Of a stretch of 64,000 nt of DNA, positions 33,723-42,955 are shown piece after piece. The stretch lies in contig NZ_JAGTJJ010000002.1 in assembly GCF_028435365.1 (NCBI RefSeq), positions 124,001 to 188,000 of the forward strand, read 5' to 3'. The position numbers and the translations under genes are program-made. The notes under the pieces were generated by a model that saw nothing but the letters and a program-made list of their open reading frames with translations, did no database searches and was not told the origin of the DNA. Every line of letters begins with the position of its first letter. Position 1 is the stretch's first letter. Source of the stretch: Polyangium jinanense (GTDB lineage: Bacteria > Myxococcota > Polyangia > Polyangiales > Polyangiaceae).

Positions 33723-35264
33723 ATGCCTTCCCCCTTCGTCACGCGCCTCGCAAGCTTCCAGCACTCTGATTGGCTCGCCGTGGAGGATGACGCGCGGAGC
33801 CGCACCTTCGCCGAGCTCTGGGACCGCGCCCAGCGCGTTCGCCTCGCGCTCACCGAGGGCGCGCCTTCGCTCGAAGGACGCGCCGTGGCCATCCTCGTCT
33901 CGCCCGGCGCGCTCTGGCTCGAAGCCTTCCTCGGCACGATCCTCGCGGGCGGCGTGGCCCTGCCGCTCTCGCCGCTCTATCCGCCCGCCGAGCTTGCCTG
34001 GTTCGGCGAGGATGCGCGCGCGGCGGCGGTGATCGTGTCCGAGGATCAGCGCGAGCGGGGCGCGTTGCTCTGCGAAGGTCGCCGCGTCCTCTTCGCGGAG
34101 ACGCTCGCCGACGGCCCGCGGCCCGAGGGCGATGCGGCCCCGCTCGAAGCCGACGACGTCGCCCTCCTGCTCTACACGAGCGGCACCACGGGCAAGCCCA
34201 AGGGCGCGATGATCACGCACGCGAACGTCGACGTGCAGGCGGCGATCCTGCGCGAGGCGTGGGCGTTCGGCGAGGGCGATCGGCTGCTCCACGCGTTGCC
34301 TTTGCATCACCTGCACGGCCTCGGCATCTCGCTCCTCACCACGCTGCTCGCGGGTGCTTCGGCGCGTTTGCTCCCGCGCTTCGACGCGCGGCGCGTGTGG
34401 GAGGCGTTTTGCGGGCCGAATCCGCCCACGGTCTGGATGGCCGTGCCGACGATGTACCAGAAGCTCTTCGAGGCGTTCGACCAAGCGGACGAGCAGACGC
34501 GAGCACGGTGGGCGAGCGGCGCCCGGGGCCTGCGCCTCGCCACGAGCGGATCGGCCGCGCTCCCCGCCACCCTCGCCGAGCGATGGCGCGCCGTCACGGG
34601 CGTGATCCCCCTCGAGCGATTCGGCATGACCGAGATCGGGGTTGGCGCGACGAACCCTCTCGATCCATTGGGCCGGCGGCCTGGCTCCGTGGGTTTGCCC
34701 CCGCGCTCGGTCGAGGCGCGTATCGTCGACGAGGCGGGAAACGAGCTCGAACGTGGCCCCGGCGAGCTCTGGATTCGGGGGCCCAGCGTGTTCAAGGGAT
34801 ACCTCGGCCGCGAGCAGGCCACACAGGATGCTTTTGCCGAGGGCCGCTGGTTCCGCACCGGCGACGTCGCCGAGCGCGCCGAGGACGGCTACCTGCGTTT
34901 GCTCGGACGAACCAGCGTCGACATCCTGAAGAGCGGCGGGTACAAGCTCTCGGCGCTCGAGATCGAGGAGGCGCTGCGGGAAAACGCGGCCGTCGCCGAG
35001 GTCGCGGTCGTGGGGTTGCCCGACGAGGCGTGGGGCGAGCGTGTCGTCGCGGTCGTCGTCGCCGCGCCCGGTCGCGCTGCGGAATGCGCGCCGGAGGTCC
35101 TGCGCGGCTGGGCGAAAGAGCGAATCGCGCCGTACAAGGTTCCGCGCGAGGTGATTGTTACCACATCGCTCCCGCGCAATGCGCTCGGAAAAGTCGTCAA
35201 GCCCGATCTGGTGAAGGCGATTCTGCAAGGGACGGTCGCAAATACGTCGCGGACCGAATCTTGA
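33723..35264 (+). CDS. AMP-dependent acyl-CoA synthetase, malonyl-CoA synthetase (MatB/ACSF3)-like
   Basis: A 513-residue ANL-superfamily ligase that adenylates a carboxylic acid and transfers it to CoA. The P-loop motif is LLYTSGTTGKPKGAM, the A5 motif is ERFGMTEIGVG, A7 is GRWFRTGDVAE and A8 is GRTSVDILKSGGYKLSALEI. The exact GRTSVDI.K.GGYK sequence and a short length match MatB/ACSF3-type malonyl- or methylmalonyl-CoA synthetases better than long-chain FadD enzymes. The catalytic Lys in the C-terminal region lies in NALGKVVKPDL. Such an enzyme could supply extender units for polyketide or fatty acid synthesis; this is inference. Its stop codon overlaps a putative downstream promoter. Confidence 0.88.
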   Translation: MPSPFVTRLASFQHSDWLAVEDDARSRTFAELWDRAQRVRLALTEGAPSLEGRAVAILVSPGALWLEAFLGTILAGGVALPLSPLYPPAELAWFGEDARAAAVIVSEDQRERGALLCEGRRVLFAETLADGPRPEGDAAPLEADDVALLLYTSGTTGKPKGAMITHANVDVQAAILREAWAFGEGDRLLHALPLHHLHGLGISLLTTLLAGASARLLPRFDARRVWEAFCGPNPPTVWMAVPTMYQKLFEAFDQADEQTRARWASGARGLRLATSGSAALPATLAERWRAVTGVIPLERFGMTEIGVGATNPLDPLGRRPGSVGLPPRSVEARIVDEAGNELERGPGELWIRGPSVFKGYLGREQATQDAFAEGRWFRTGDVAERAEDGYLRLLGRTSVDILKSGGYKLSALEIEEALRENAAVAEVAVVGLPDEAWGERVVAVVVAAPGRAAECAPEVLRGWAKERIAPYKVPREVIVTTSLPRNALGKVVKPDLVKAILQGTVANTSRTES

Positions 35265-35289
35265 TATGTCGCGGACTGAACCATAATCA
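35261..35289 (+). promoter_or_regulatory. Putative sigma-70-type promoter with direct-repeat operator
   Basis: TTGATA (35261-35266) and TAATCA (35284-35289) are separated by 17 bases, in an AT-richer patch upstream of the Cys-rich lipoprotein gene at 35391. Two 22-bp direct repeats (35243-35264 and 35265-35286, sharing GTCGCGGACYGAAYC) cover the -35 region and the spacer. The phased spacing is what an operator for a dimeric regulator looks like. Activity is inferred. Confidence 0.4.
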
Positions 35290-35390
35290 CATTACGCATG
35301 AGAATTTTGCTATCGACGACCCCTCGTGTCAGGGACTTACGTCGATGGTTGACGTCCGTGGAATGACCACGGATTCGAAGGAGACTTCTC

Positions 35391-36008
35391 ATGCGAATGC
35401 TTTCGATTCTTCTCCTGGTTTCTGCTGGCTTCATGGGTCTTGCCGCGTGTAGCGACGAGCCCAGCAATGGCGCGGGCGGCAACGGCGGATCCGCTGGCAG
35501 CGCCGGCATGGGCGGCATGGGCGGCACGGGCGGCGGCATGGGCGGCGGCATGGGCGGCACGGGTGGCGGTGCGGCCATGGGCGGTTACTGCGGCAAGTCG
35601 TGCGCGATGCCTGCGGATTGCTGTCCCATGGGCGTGCCGAACTGCCCCGGCAACTACCCGAACAACTGGACCTGCGACGACGGCGTGTGCGGCCCTCCGC
35701 AATGCACGGGCGACGCCGATTGTACGTTCGGCGGCGCGGCGCCGGACTTCAAGTGCTTCACCATCAACGACTACAAGACCTGCGCTGAGGGCTGCGCGGC
35801 GGACGCCGATTGCCCGATGAACACGAAGTGCATCGGCGAGGACGACAACGGCGCGAAGTACTGCAGCGCCGAGCCCATGATGACGGGCGGGTGTATGGCC
35901 GACGCGGACTGCAACGGCTACGGCAAGTGCAACACCGCGTCGGGCGTGTGCGAGTGCGCGGCGGACGCCGATTGCACGGGCGCCGGCGTCGACACGTGCG
36001 TGCTGTGA
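35391..36008 (+). CDS. Cys-rich lipoprotein with Gly/Met linker
   Basis: A 205-residue lipoprotein: signal LLLVSAGFMGLAAC, then about 40 residues of Gly/Met/Ser linker (GMGGTGGGMGGGMGGTGGG). A Cys-rich domain follows with repeated C..DADC-type units: CTGDADCTF, CAADADCPM, CMADADCNGYGKCN, CECAADADCTG. Such D-x-D-C repeats are frequent in Polyangiales surface proteins and are expected to form disulfide knots, possibly with calcium. The start has AAGGAGA seven bases upstream. It is preceded by the putative promoter at 35261. Function unknown. Confidence 0.85.
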   Translation: MRMLSILLLVSAGFMGLAACSDEPSNGAGGNGGSAGSAGMGGMGGTGGGMGGGMGGTGGGAAMGGYCGKSCAMPADCCPMGVPNCPGNYPNNWTCDDGVCGPPQCTGDADCTFGGAAPDFKCFTINDYKTCAEGCAADADCPMNTKCIGEDDNGAKYCSAEPMMTGGCMADADCNGYGKCNTASGVCECAADADCTGAGVDTCVL

Positions 36009-36029
36009 TCCTCGGCTGAGGGGGACGCG

Positions 36030-37109
36030 TCACGCCGCGGCGTGGCGCGTCTCGATGATCCCGATCCGCGCAAGCATGCGCCGCACCGCGCGGAACGCAT
36101 CCGCCCGGCCGAACTGCAAAAGGTGTCCGCCGTGGAACGTCTCGAGCTGCGCGCGGAAATGCTCGGCCATGCGCCGTGCGTGATCGAGCGGCGTGATCTG
36201 ATCCCCCGCCGCCCCGACGACGAGAAATCGCTCGGGCGGGAGCGCCGAAGGCCGCCCGAGAGGGCTCACCACGCGTAGTGTCGCTTCGATCGCCTGGTGC
36301 TGCGCCGCCTGCTCGTCCGGCGTGCCGACGAGCAGCCCCACCGCGCGCGCCACATCGGCGATCGAGGCGCACGGCACGATCGGCACCACGAACGCGAGGG
36401 TCGGATCGATCGTGGCCCAGAGCCCTGCCGTGTAGCCGCCGAGGCTCATGCCCATCGCACCGACGGACGGCGCGCCCCGATCGCAGAGGAGCGCCGCGAG
36501 CGCGCGGAGGTCCATGATGGCCTGGCGAAACCCCTCGATCGTGAAGCGCATGTCCGGCGAAGGAAACAGCGCCGTTCCTTTCGGGGCGCGGCATGCGTGG
36601 AACGGCAGCACCGCCATCGCCACGTCGAGGCCGAGCTCGAAGATCCAGGGCACGGGCCACAGCCGCTCTTCGAGCGTGAACGCCCCGCACCGGTAGCCGT
36701 GCACCAGGATCGCGACCGGACGAGGGGTAGCGTGCAGAAACAGCCGCGCCATCGCGGTGCGGTTCAGCGTGTGGCCGAGGTAGTCCGTGCGCACGCTCTC
36801 TTCGAGCGGCTCGAACTCGCTCGGCCACGTCGCGTCGAGCACCATGCCGGGATCCAGGCCTCCGAGGAGGCGCACCCGGGCGAGCTCGACGTTGGGGATC
36901 GTTGGTTCCCCAAAGAACGAGCTCGGCGCCGCGAAGTGCTCGGGTTTGTCGTAGATCCCGCGGATCGTGTCGAGGAGCTCGATCCGGGCCTCGGGACCGA
37001 GGCCCGAGGGATCGAAGGCGCGGATCTTGTCGCCACGCACGAGCATCGCCGTGCCGACGGTCTTGTCGAACCCGGAAGCAGCGGTCGTGAGGATGCGGCG
37101 CAGGACCAA
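36030..37109 (-). CDS. Alpha/beta hydrolase
   Basis: A 359-residue alpha/beta-hydrolase. The oxyanion-hole motif is ILVHGYRCGAF, the nucleophile elbow is MGMSLGGYTA (Ser), the acid lies in LVVGAAGDQITPLDHA and the catalytic His in TFHGGHLLQF. The long N-terminal region before the HG motif (about 150 residues) resembles ABHD18-type or esterase-like proteins. No signal peptide, so a cytoplasmic esterase or thioesterase is expected; the substrate is unknown. It is downstream of, and in the same direction as, the penicillin-acylase gene (45 bases). Confidence 0.85.
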   Translation of the reverse strand: MVLRRILTTAASGFDKTVGTAMLVRGDKIRAFDPSGLGPEARIELLDTIRGIYDKPEHFAAPSSFFGEPTIPNVELARVRLLGGLDPGMVLDATWPSEFEPLEESVRTDYLGHTLNRTAMARLFLHATPRPVAILVHGYRCGAFTLEERLWPVPWIFELGLDVAMAVLPFHACRAPKGTALFPSPDMRFTIEGFRQAIMDLRALAALLCDRGAPSVGAMGMSLGGYTAGLWATIDPTLAFVVPIVPCASIADVARAVGLLVGTPDEQAAQHQAIEATLRVVSPLGRPSALPPERFLVVGAAGDQITPLDHARRMAEHFRAQLETFHGGHLLQFGRADAFRAVRRMLARIGIIETRHAAA

Positions 37110-37154
37110 CCCGCCCTCCTTGGATTGGCGTGTTTGACGTGTTCGCTCTTTGGC

Positions 37155-40007
37155 CTACCTCCCCGTCACGACGATGCGCGACGCGGCGGCTGCGACGACG
37201 TCGGTAAGCAAAAAGGGGACCTGCCGCGTCTGGTTCTTCCGCCAGAGCTCGGCTTGGTCGCGGAAGTGCGGGCTCTGCGAGTCCCACACGACGCCTCCCG
37301 GCAGCGCGTTCCACGACCGCGGACCTTCCGGAGCGAGGTCCACGACGAGACGCTGCGTCGGGCCGAAATCGTAGTCGTAGCGAGGCGTCACGTCGAGCCG
37401 GGCGGTGAGGGAGAAGTCGGACGAGTCGACCGAGAAGCTGTCCCCGTGCCGCGGAAACCCGTCCGGAAAAACGGGATCGCCGAGCGGCGGGATCGAGAGC
37501 TGCCCGAGGATTGGGAGGATCGCCTCGAAACGAACGCGGTGCCGTGCGCCCCAGCGGTAGGCGCCGATGTCCGTCCCGACATCCGCTGCGAGCGTCCCGA
37601 GCGCGTCGACGAGCGCGCGCACGATCCGCTCGTGCTTCGTCTCGATCTCCGGCGTCGCCATGTCGTCCCAGAGCGCGCTCTCCTTCGTCGTCGGGTCGTA
37701 CGTCGGGAGCGATGCGGGTGTGTCGCGCGTGATCGCGAGGATCGCCTTCGCCTTCTGATCACGCGGGACGAAGGGCCTGCCGGCGTGCTCGAGCTCGTCC
37801 CCCAGCACGCGCTCGACGAGCCGGAGGAGCCACGTGTTGAACACGAGCGTCGCCTGCGACGCGCGCACCTCGAGCGCCGTGTCGCCCTCCGCCGGGAGCG
37901 GCTTGTTCGTGTCCGGATCGATGCCGCTCGCCGCCTCGTAGCCGGCCTCGGTGCCCCACGCCGTGAGCAGCGCGTGCACGTTCTGGATCGCCGCCGCGTC
38001 GTAGCCGGGATCGGCCACCACGGCCGAGAGATCGGGGTGCGTCCCGGGCGCCTTTCGTTCCGCCTCGGCTCGATCGATCGCCTCGATCAGCGCGGGCACG
38101 AGCCGCGAGCCGAGCGCCGATTTCGCGTCGCCCTGGATCTTCGCGAGATCCTCGGGCGTCGCCTTGTCGAGCGCCGCGAGCCGCTCCTGGATGCGACCTT
38201 CGCGGAAGCCGATGTCCCATGAGCACGCGAGGTACATCGGCGTCCCGTCGGGCAGCGTGCCGTTCGAGGGATCGTTGTCGAGCGAGTCTCCGATCGGATC
38301 GTTGTTCGCCGTCGCGAGGAAGCCCGCGGCGGGGTTTTTCTCCCAGGGAACGAGGTGATCCGGCAGCGCGCCCGTCCACTCGGCCGAACCATCGCCGGGC
38401 AGCACGAGGCATGGCAGCGTGCCCGAGAACGTCGCCGGGTTCCACGCGACGGCCGCCGGCTTTCGCGTCGGCAGTTTTGCGTGCGAGGTCCAGAGCACGT
38501 TGCCTTGTGTATCCGCGATCATCCAGTTCTGCGCGCCCACCTGAAAACCGTCGAGCGCGAGCTTGGCCTCGTCGACATTCTTGGACCTCAAAAGGGCGAG
38601 GATCGCCGCGAGCTCGTTCGTCGCTTCGTCGCCGGTCCAGCGCACGCTCACGGCGCCCTTCGCGGGGTCGAGCGGGGCCACGGTGTGATCGGGCAGGATC
38701 TCCGGCAGGATCGCCCCGTGGTGCGGCACGACCGGGACTTTGTAGGTGTACGGCGTGCCGGCCTGGATCTGGATCACCTCGTCGACCGTCTCGATCGCGA
38801 CGTTTTTCCCTTCGAACACGACCGACTTGCCGTCGGGCGTGATCTGCTCGGCGTAGAGATCGGTCACGTCGTAGCCGGCGACCGTCGCGCCCCAGGCGAT
38901 GTTCTCGTTGTGCCCGAGGATGATCCCGGGAATGCCGGGGAACGCGAGGCCCGAGACCTTCACCCGCGCCGACGGATCCTTCGGCGTCACCTCCATCGCC
39001 ACGGGCCAGAAGATCGCGGGCGCGGCGAGCGTCAGGTGCGGATCACTCGCGAGCAGCGCGTGTCCCGTGTCGCTCCTGCCTGCCGTGACGGCCCAGTTGT
39101 TCGAGCCGAATCCTTCGGGGGCAAACAGATCCTTCACCTTGCGCAGGGCCTCGCGGTAGCGCGATGTCCGCGCGCCGAGGTCGGGCAGGAGTGGGGAGGG
39201 CGCGGGGGCTTTCGCGCCGCCCTGGCCCATCGGATACCCCGTGGTCGTCGTCGCCGGCTCGTAAGGCGCGAAGCGATAGAGCTCGCGAAGGATCCCGCTG
39301 CGCAGGGCGACGAGCGGATCGGCCGCGTCCTTCGGGAACGCCGCGCCGATCGTCTGGATCGAGATCGTGTCCGCGAGCTCGCCGTCGGCCGAGTGCGAGA
39401 GCAGGTACGACTGGAGACGCGCGATCGCGAGGGCATCGACGCCCGTGAAATCGGTGAACGCATCGACCGGGACGAGGAAGGCCGCCGCGGGCAGACCGGC
39501 CTCGCGGTTGCGGAGCGCGCGGAAGTGCTGGGACACGCCGTCGGCGAACGCGTCGACGAGGGCTTTCTCCTCGGGACCAAGCACCTCGTATTGCTTCTTC
39601 GCCACGCGGTGCAGCCCCAGGCTGCGGAAGACGATGTCGTTGTCGATCACGCTCGCGTCCGCGTCGGCGAGGATCTCGGCGAGCCGGCCCTCGGACACGC
39701 GGCGGTAAAACTCGATCTGCAGGTGCCGGTCCTGCGCGACGAGGTAGCCCTGCACGCGCACCGCGTCCTCGAAGCTCGACGCGAAGATGTGCGGCCGCCC
39801 GTCCTTGTCACGCACGACGTCCACGGGCGCGGCGAGGTTGTCGATCTTGATGCGCTCGGTGACGGGCAGATCGGCACGATCGCCGATCGGTCCGAAGGGA
39901 TCCCCTGCCGGCGGCGGCGTGTCGGCCGGGTCCGAGCAGCCGGCGGCGAGGGTCAGGGCGAGGAAGCTGAAAAAACGGGCGATCGGGAAGCGTCGAGGCT
40001 CGTGCAT
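37155..40007 (-). CDS. Penicillin acylase family Ntn-hydrolase, lipoprotein
   Basis: A 950-residue protein of the penicillin amidase/acyl-homoserine lactone acylase family. A lipoprotein signal (FLALTLAAGC) is followed by the alpha-chain start with VVRDKDGRPHIFASS. The autocatalytic junction is EGFGSNNWAV with nucleophile Ser302, so self-processing at Gly301-Ser302 is expected. The beta chain shows LLASDPHLTLAAPAIF, PGIPGIILGHNENIAWGATV and GAQNWMIADTQGNVLW. Substrates in the family are beta-lactams, N-acyl homoserine lactones or other N-acyl amides; a role in quorum-signal or antibiotic degradation is possible but not shown. Length is normal to slightly long. Confidence 0.93.
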   Translation of the reverse strand: MHEPRRFPIARFFSFLALTLAAGCSDPADTPPPAGDPFGPIGDRADLPVTERIKIDNLAAPVDVVRDKDGRPHIFASSFEDAVRVQGYLVAQDRHLQIEFYRRVSEGRLAEILADADASVIDNDIVFRSLGLHRVAKKQYEVLGPEEKALVDAFADGVSQHFRALRNREAGLPAAAFLVPVDAFTDFTGVDALAIARLQSYLLSHSADGELADTISIQTIGAAFPKDAADPLVALRSGILRELYRFAPYEPATTTTGYPMGQGGAKAPAPSPLLPDLGARTSRYREALRKVKDLFAPEGFGSNNWAVTAGRSDTGHALLASDPHLTLAAPAIFWPVAMEVTPKDPSARVKVSGLAFPGIPGIILGHNENIAWGATVAGYDVTDLYAEQITPDGKSVVFEGKNVAIETVDEVIQIQAGTPYTYKVPVVPHHGAILPEILPDHTVAPLDPAKGAVSVRWTGDEATNELAAILALLRSKNVDEAKLALDGFQVGAQNWMIADTQGNVLWTSHAKLPTRKPAAVAWNPATFSGTLPCLVLPGDGSAEWTGALPDHLVPWEKNPAAGFLATANNDPIGDSLDNDPSNGTLPDGTPMYLACSWDIGFREGRIQERLAALDKATPEDLAKIQGDAKSALGSRLVPALIEAIDRAEAERKAPGTHPDLSAVVADPGYDAAAIQNVHALLTAWGTEAGYEAASGIDPDTNKPLPAEGDTALEVRASQATLVFNTWLLRLVERVLGDELEHAGRPFVPRDQKAKAILAITRDTPASLPTYDPTTKESALWDDMATPEIETKHERIVRALVDALGTLAADVGTDIGAYRWGARHRVRFEAILPILGQLSIPPLGDPVFPDGFPRHGDSFSVDSSDFSLTARLDVTPRYDYDFGPTQRLVVDLAPEGPRSWNALPGGVVWDSQSPHFRDQAELWRKNQTRQVPFLLTDVVAAAASRIVVTGR

Positions 40008-40099
40008 GGATAAGGTCTCCTTTTCCCGGACTAGCCTGCCGGGTCTTCGGCTCGCCGAAAATTCGTCCGTTTCTCGTCCTCTCTGGCAAGGGACCTCTC

Positions 40100-41959
40100 A
40101 TGCGCTTGGTGCAGGCCCCCGCGCCGTCGGGCTCCCCCTCTCCGCCCGTGCGACCGTCGTTCGGCGCGTTCTTCGTCGCCGCTTCCCGCAAGACCGAGCT
40201 CCTCTCGGAGCTGCGCAGCCGCGGCTACGTGGTGGCCAGCATCCTGCGGCCCCCCGCGCCCGGTCGGCTCCGCCAGGCCGTCGAGGAGGCCGTCGAGAGC
40301 GCCCTCGCCATGCGCGGCGCGCCCCCGCCGTCCGTCAGCGCCGACGTCGACGGCGCCGCGTCCTTGCGGGATCAGGTCGTCCGGGCCCGCGGCCTCGGCT
40401 CCTTCGGCCTCGCGCTCGCCTTGCCCCCGCTCGCCACGCTCGCCGACACCTCGGGCGACGCGCCCGCGCTCGGGCCCTCCGACAGCGCCGTGCTCGCGGT
40501 CTTCAACGAAGCGGCCCAGGCCGGCCCCGTGGCGCTCGTCCTCGACGAGGGCGACCGGGCCTTGCGAATCCTCGCGCCCGTCCGCCTCGACGAGCTCGTC
40601 GCCGACGCCGCGCCCACGCGCCGCGCCCTCCCCGAGCACTCGCGCGTCGTCGCCCGTCCGCCCCTCACGCCGCCCGCGCCGCCGCCCGAGGCCGAGCCGA
40701 GCGACGTGCGCCCCATCACGACCCACGAATCCGGTCCGCCCGAGGCCGATGCCACGCCCGAGCGCGCGCCGATCGGCCGTCTGCGTGGGCTGAAGTCGGG
40801 TCCGCGGCCGACGGCGACCACGACGCCCGCGGCCGACGGCGCGCCGCGCGCGTTCAAGTCGACCCCGCCGCCGCCCATGGAGGCCACGCCGCCCGCGGAG
40901 CCCGCTGCCCCGGCGCCGCGCCCCCGCACGCCCTCCTCGCCCGCGCTCGATGCCGTGCGGGATCGTGACCGCGAGCCCGTGCGCGACCGCGAGCCCGAGG
41001 CCGCCGCCGCGCCCGCCGCGAAAAACGCCCCCGCGGCCGACACGCTCCCGCCGCCGCCGCCCTTGCCTGCGGACCTCGCGCCGCCCTCGCCGCCGGTCAA
41101 CCCCTCGCCGGTCGAGCGTGTCCTCTCGGCGGCCGAGTGGCGCGCCTTCGCGATGGACCTCGACAACGCGCGTGGTCCCAAGCCTGCGGGCGTCATCGAT
41201 CGGCTCTTCGCGACCCGCTACATGCCCCTCATCGGCGCGCTCTCGCGTGGCCACGCCGACGCCTCCGTCCAGCGCGTCGTCGACGGCTTCCGCACCGCCT
41301 TCGAGCACAGCTACACCGAGGGCTTTGCGGCCATCCGCGCGACCGGAAAACGCCCGCTCATGGTCCTCGACGCGCCCGACGTGGCTGCGCGGATCGCGCG
41401 CCTCAACAACGCCCGCGCCGTGCGCCTGCTCCTCGTCGACGCCCTCCGCTTCGACCTCGGCGAGCGCGTGATGGCGCGCCTCAAGCCCACGTTGCAGGGC
41501 CGTGCCGTCTGCGTCGACCGCACCTTGCTCTGGAGCGCGCTCCCGACGACCACGCCGGCCCAGGTCGCGCTCCTCGGCCGCGGCCCCGAGGGCCTGCGCG
41601 AACCCTTGCCCGAGCCGGGCCCCGAGCCCGACATCGTCCGCGGCCGCGCCCTCTCCACGATTCGCCGCGAACGGTACGGCACCAAGGAAGTCTTCAAGCT
41701 CGACCTCGTCGAGGCGCGCCTCCGTGGCGTCGGCCCTGGCTTCGACGAGCGGCTCGGCAGCATTGCAGACGAGACGGCGCAGGTGATCTCGCGCTTCGTC
41801 GAGAGCTCACCGCCGCGCACGCTGCTCTTCGTCTTCGGCGACCACGGCTTCCGCCTCTCGTGCGACGCGCGCGGCACGGCGCCCGCGACCCAGGGCGGCG
41901 CGAGCCCCGAGGAAGTGCTCGTCCCCGGGTATGCGTGGCTCGTGGGTGGGGTGCATTGA
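40100..41959 (+). CDS. PglZ-domain protein with long Pro/Ala-rich middle
   Basis: A 619-residue protein. The N-terminal 190 residues include a small alpha/beta region (FGAFFVAASRKTELLSELRS), followed by about 170 residues rich in Pro, Ala and charged residues, likely disordered. The C-terminal 260 residues look like a PglZ-type alkaline-phosphatase fold: RLLLVDALRFDLGERV (metal ligand Asp447), WSALPTTTPAQVALL (the S.lPT.T element with a candidate Thr nucleophile) and LFVFGDHGFRLSC (Asp581-His582). PglZ domains occur in BREX defence and in PorX response regulators, where the domain hydrolyses nucleotides. No other BREX gene is nearby. Activity is inferred from motif spacing only. Confidence 0.75.
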   Translation: MRLVQAPAPSGSPSPPVRPSFGAFFVAASRKTELLSELRSRGYVVASILRPPAPGRLRQAVEEAVESALAMRGAPPPSVSADVDGAASLRDQVVRARGLGSFGLALALPPLATLADTSGDAPALGPSDSAVLAVFNEAAQAGPVALVLDEGDRALRILAPVRLDELVADAAPTRRALPEHSRVVARPPLTPPAPPPEAEPSDVRPITTHESGPPEADATPERAPIGRLRGLKSGPRPTATTTPAADGAPRAFKSTPPPPMEATPPAEPAAPAPRPRTPSSPALDAVRDRDREPVRDREPEAAAAPAAKNAPAADTLPPPPPLPADLAPPSPPVNPSPVERVLSAAEWRAFAMDLDNARGPKPAGVIDRLFATRYMPLIGALSRGHADASVQRVVDGFRTAFEHSYTEGFAAIRATGKRPLMVLDAPDVAARIARLNNARAVRLLLVDALRFDLGERVMARLKPTLQGRAVCVDRTLLWSALPTTTPAQVALLGRGPEGLREPLPEPGPEPDIVRGRALSTIRRERYGTKEVFKLDLVEARLRGVGPGFDERLGSIADETAQVISRFVESSPPRTLLFVFGDHGFRLSCDARGTAPATQGGASPEEVLVPGYAWLVGGVH

Positions 41960-42039
41960 GGGCGGGGTGGCCGGTGTGGGTAGGCTCCCGTACCGGTGGT
42001 TGACACCTTCATCGGACCGGCCTAGGATCTGAACATCTC

Positions 42040-42103
42040 GCCCCCGGTGGTACGCGTTCTCCCTTCGATAACGAGGACGCCGAACCCGGGGGCTTTTCTT
42101 TTT
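42040..42103 (+). terminator. Strong intrinsic terminator just upstream of the NYN gene
   Basis: Outer stem GCCCCCGG (42040-42047) / CCGGGGGC (42086-42093), inner stem GCGTTCTC / GAGGACGC (42053-42060/42073-42080, one G-T pair), then TTTTCTTTTT. It can end the PglZ transcript. It stops only 11 bases before the NYN start codon, so it could also act as an attenuator in that gene's leader. Confidence 0.8.
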
Positions 42104-42114
42104 GGGGGTCGATC

Positions 42115-42792
42115 ATGCCGACAGCCATTCTCGTCGATGGTGGCTTCTTCCTGAAGCGCTTCTCTCACGTCTACAGGGATCGTGACGCCACCGACCCCAA
42201 GGTTGTCGCCCGGACGATGCACGAGATGGCGTGTTTTCACCTGAACGACCGCCAGGGGCGCCCCACGTACGACCTCTACCGGATCTTCTTCTACGACTGT
42301 CCTCCGATTTTGAAGAAGGCGCACCTTCCGATTTCGCGACGCGGCATCGATTTCTCGAAGACGACGACGGCTCTCTTTCGCCTCGCTCTACACGAGGAGA
42401 TCAAGACCCAGCGGAAGGTGGCGCTCAGACTCGGGCACCTGTCCGACGGCGCGGCGTCGTGGAGGATCAAGTCGGACAAACTGTCTGAGCTCATCAAAGG
42501 GAATATACGATTCGAGGAGCTCACGGATGACGATTTCACGTATGACGCGCGTCAGAAGGGCGTCGATATGAAGATCGGCCTCGATATCGCGTCGCTGGCC
42601 TACAAAAAGCTCGTCGATCAGATCGTCCTTGTTGCAGGCGATAGTGACTTCGTCCCGGCTGCCAAGCTGGCCCGTCGCGAGGGCATCGACTTCGTCCTGG
42701 ATCCCATGTGGCATAACATCCACCCGTCGCTGAACGAGCACATCGACGGGCTTCGATCCACCTCGCCGAATCCCAGCAAATTCGCGCAGTGA
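42115..42792 (+). CDS. NYN domain protein (PIN-like nuclease fold)
   Basis: A 225-residue protein of the NYN/LabA-DUF88 group. The N-terminal AILVDGGFFLKRF carries the first acidic residue; KGVDMKIGLDIASLAYKK and VLVAGDSDFVPAAKLARREG carry the other conserved aspartates of the PIN-like metal site. NYN proteins of this type are RNA-processing nucleases; the RNA target is unknown. The start at 42115 has GGGGGT upstream. The DNA is somewhat less GC-rich than the flanks. A terminator-like hairpin ends 11 bases before the start, so its expression may depend on antitermination or a promoter within the hairpin. Confidence 0.85.
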   Translation: MPTAILVDGGFFLKRFSHVYRDRDATDPKVVARTMHEMACFHLNDRQGRPTYDLYRIFFYDCPPILKKAHLPISRRGIDFSKTTTALFRLALHEEIKTQRKVALRLGHLSDGAASWRIKSDKLSELIKGNIRFEELTDDDFTYDARQKGVDMKIGLDIASLAYKKLVDQIVLVAGDSDFVPAAKLARREGIDFVLDPMWHNIHPSLNEHIDGLRSTSPNPSKFAQ

Positions 42793-42955
42793 CGGGCGCC
42801 TGACCTCGCTCGCGGGACTGAGCACCCGCCCGCCCGATCCCCCGAGCCTCGCTCGAGGCCCTGGTCGGCACACGACCTGCCGGCCTGCTCTGGCCCGAGG
42901 CCCTGGTCCCTCGCCGGCCGAGCCCCCCAGGCATCGCCAGATCGGTCGGGAGACG

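Noticed and set aside
40100..41959. BREX system based on the PglZ domain.
   Set aside because: No BrxL, BrxC, PglX or other BREX component is present within the window.
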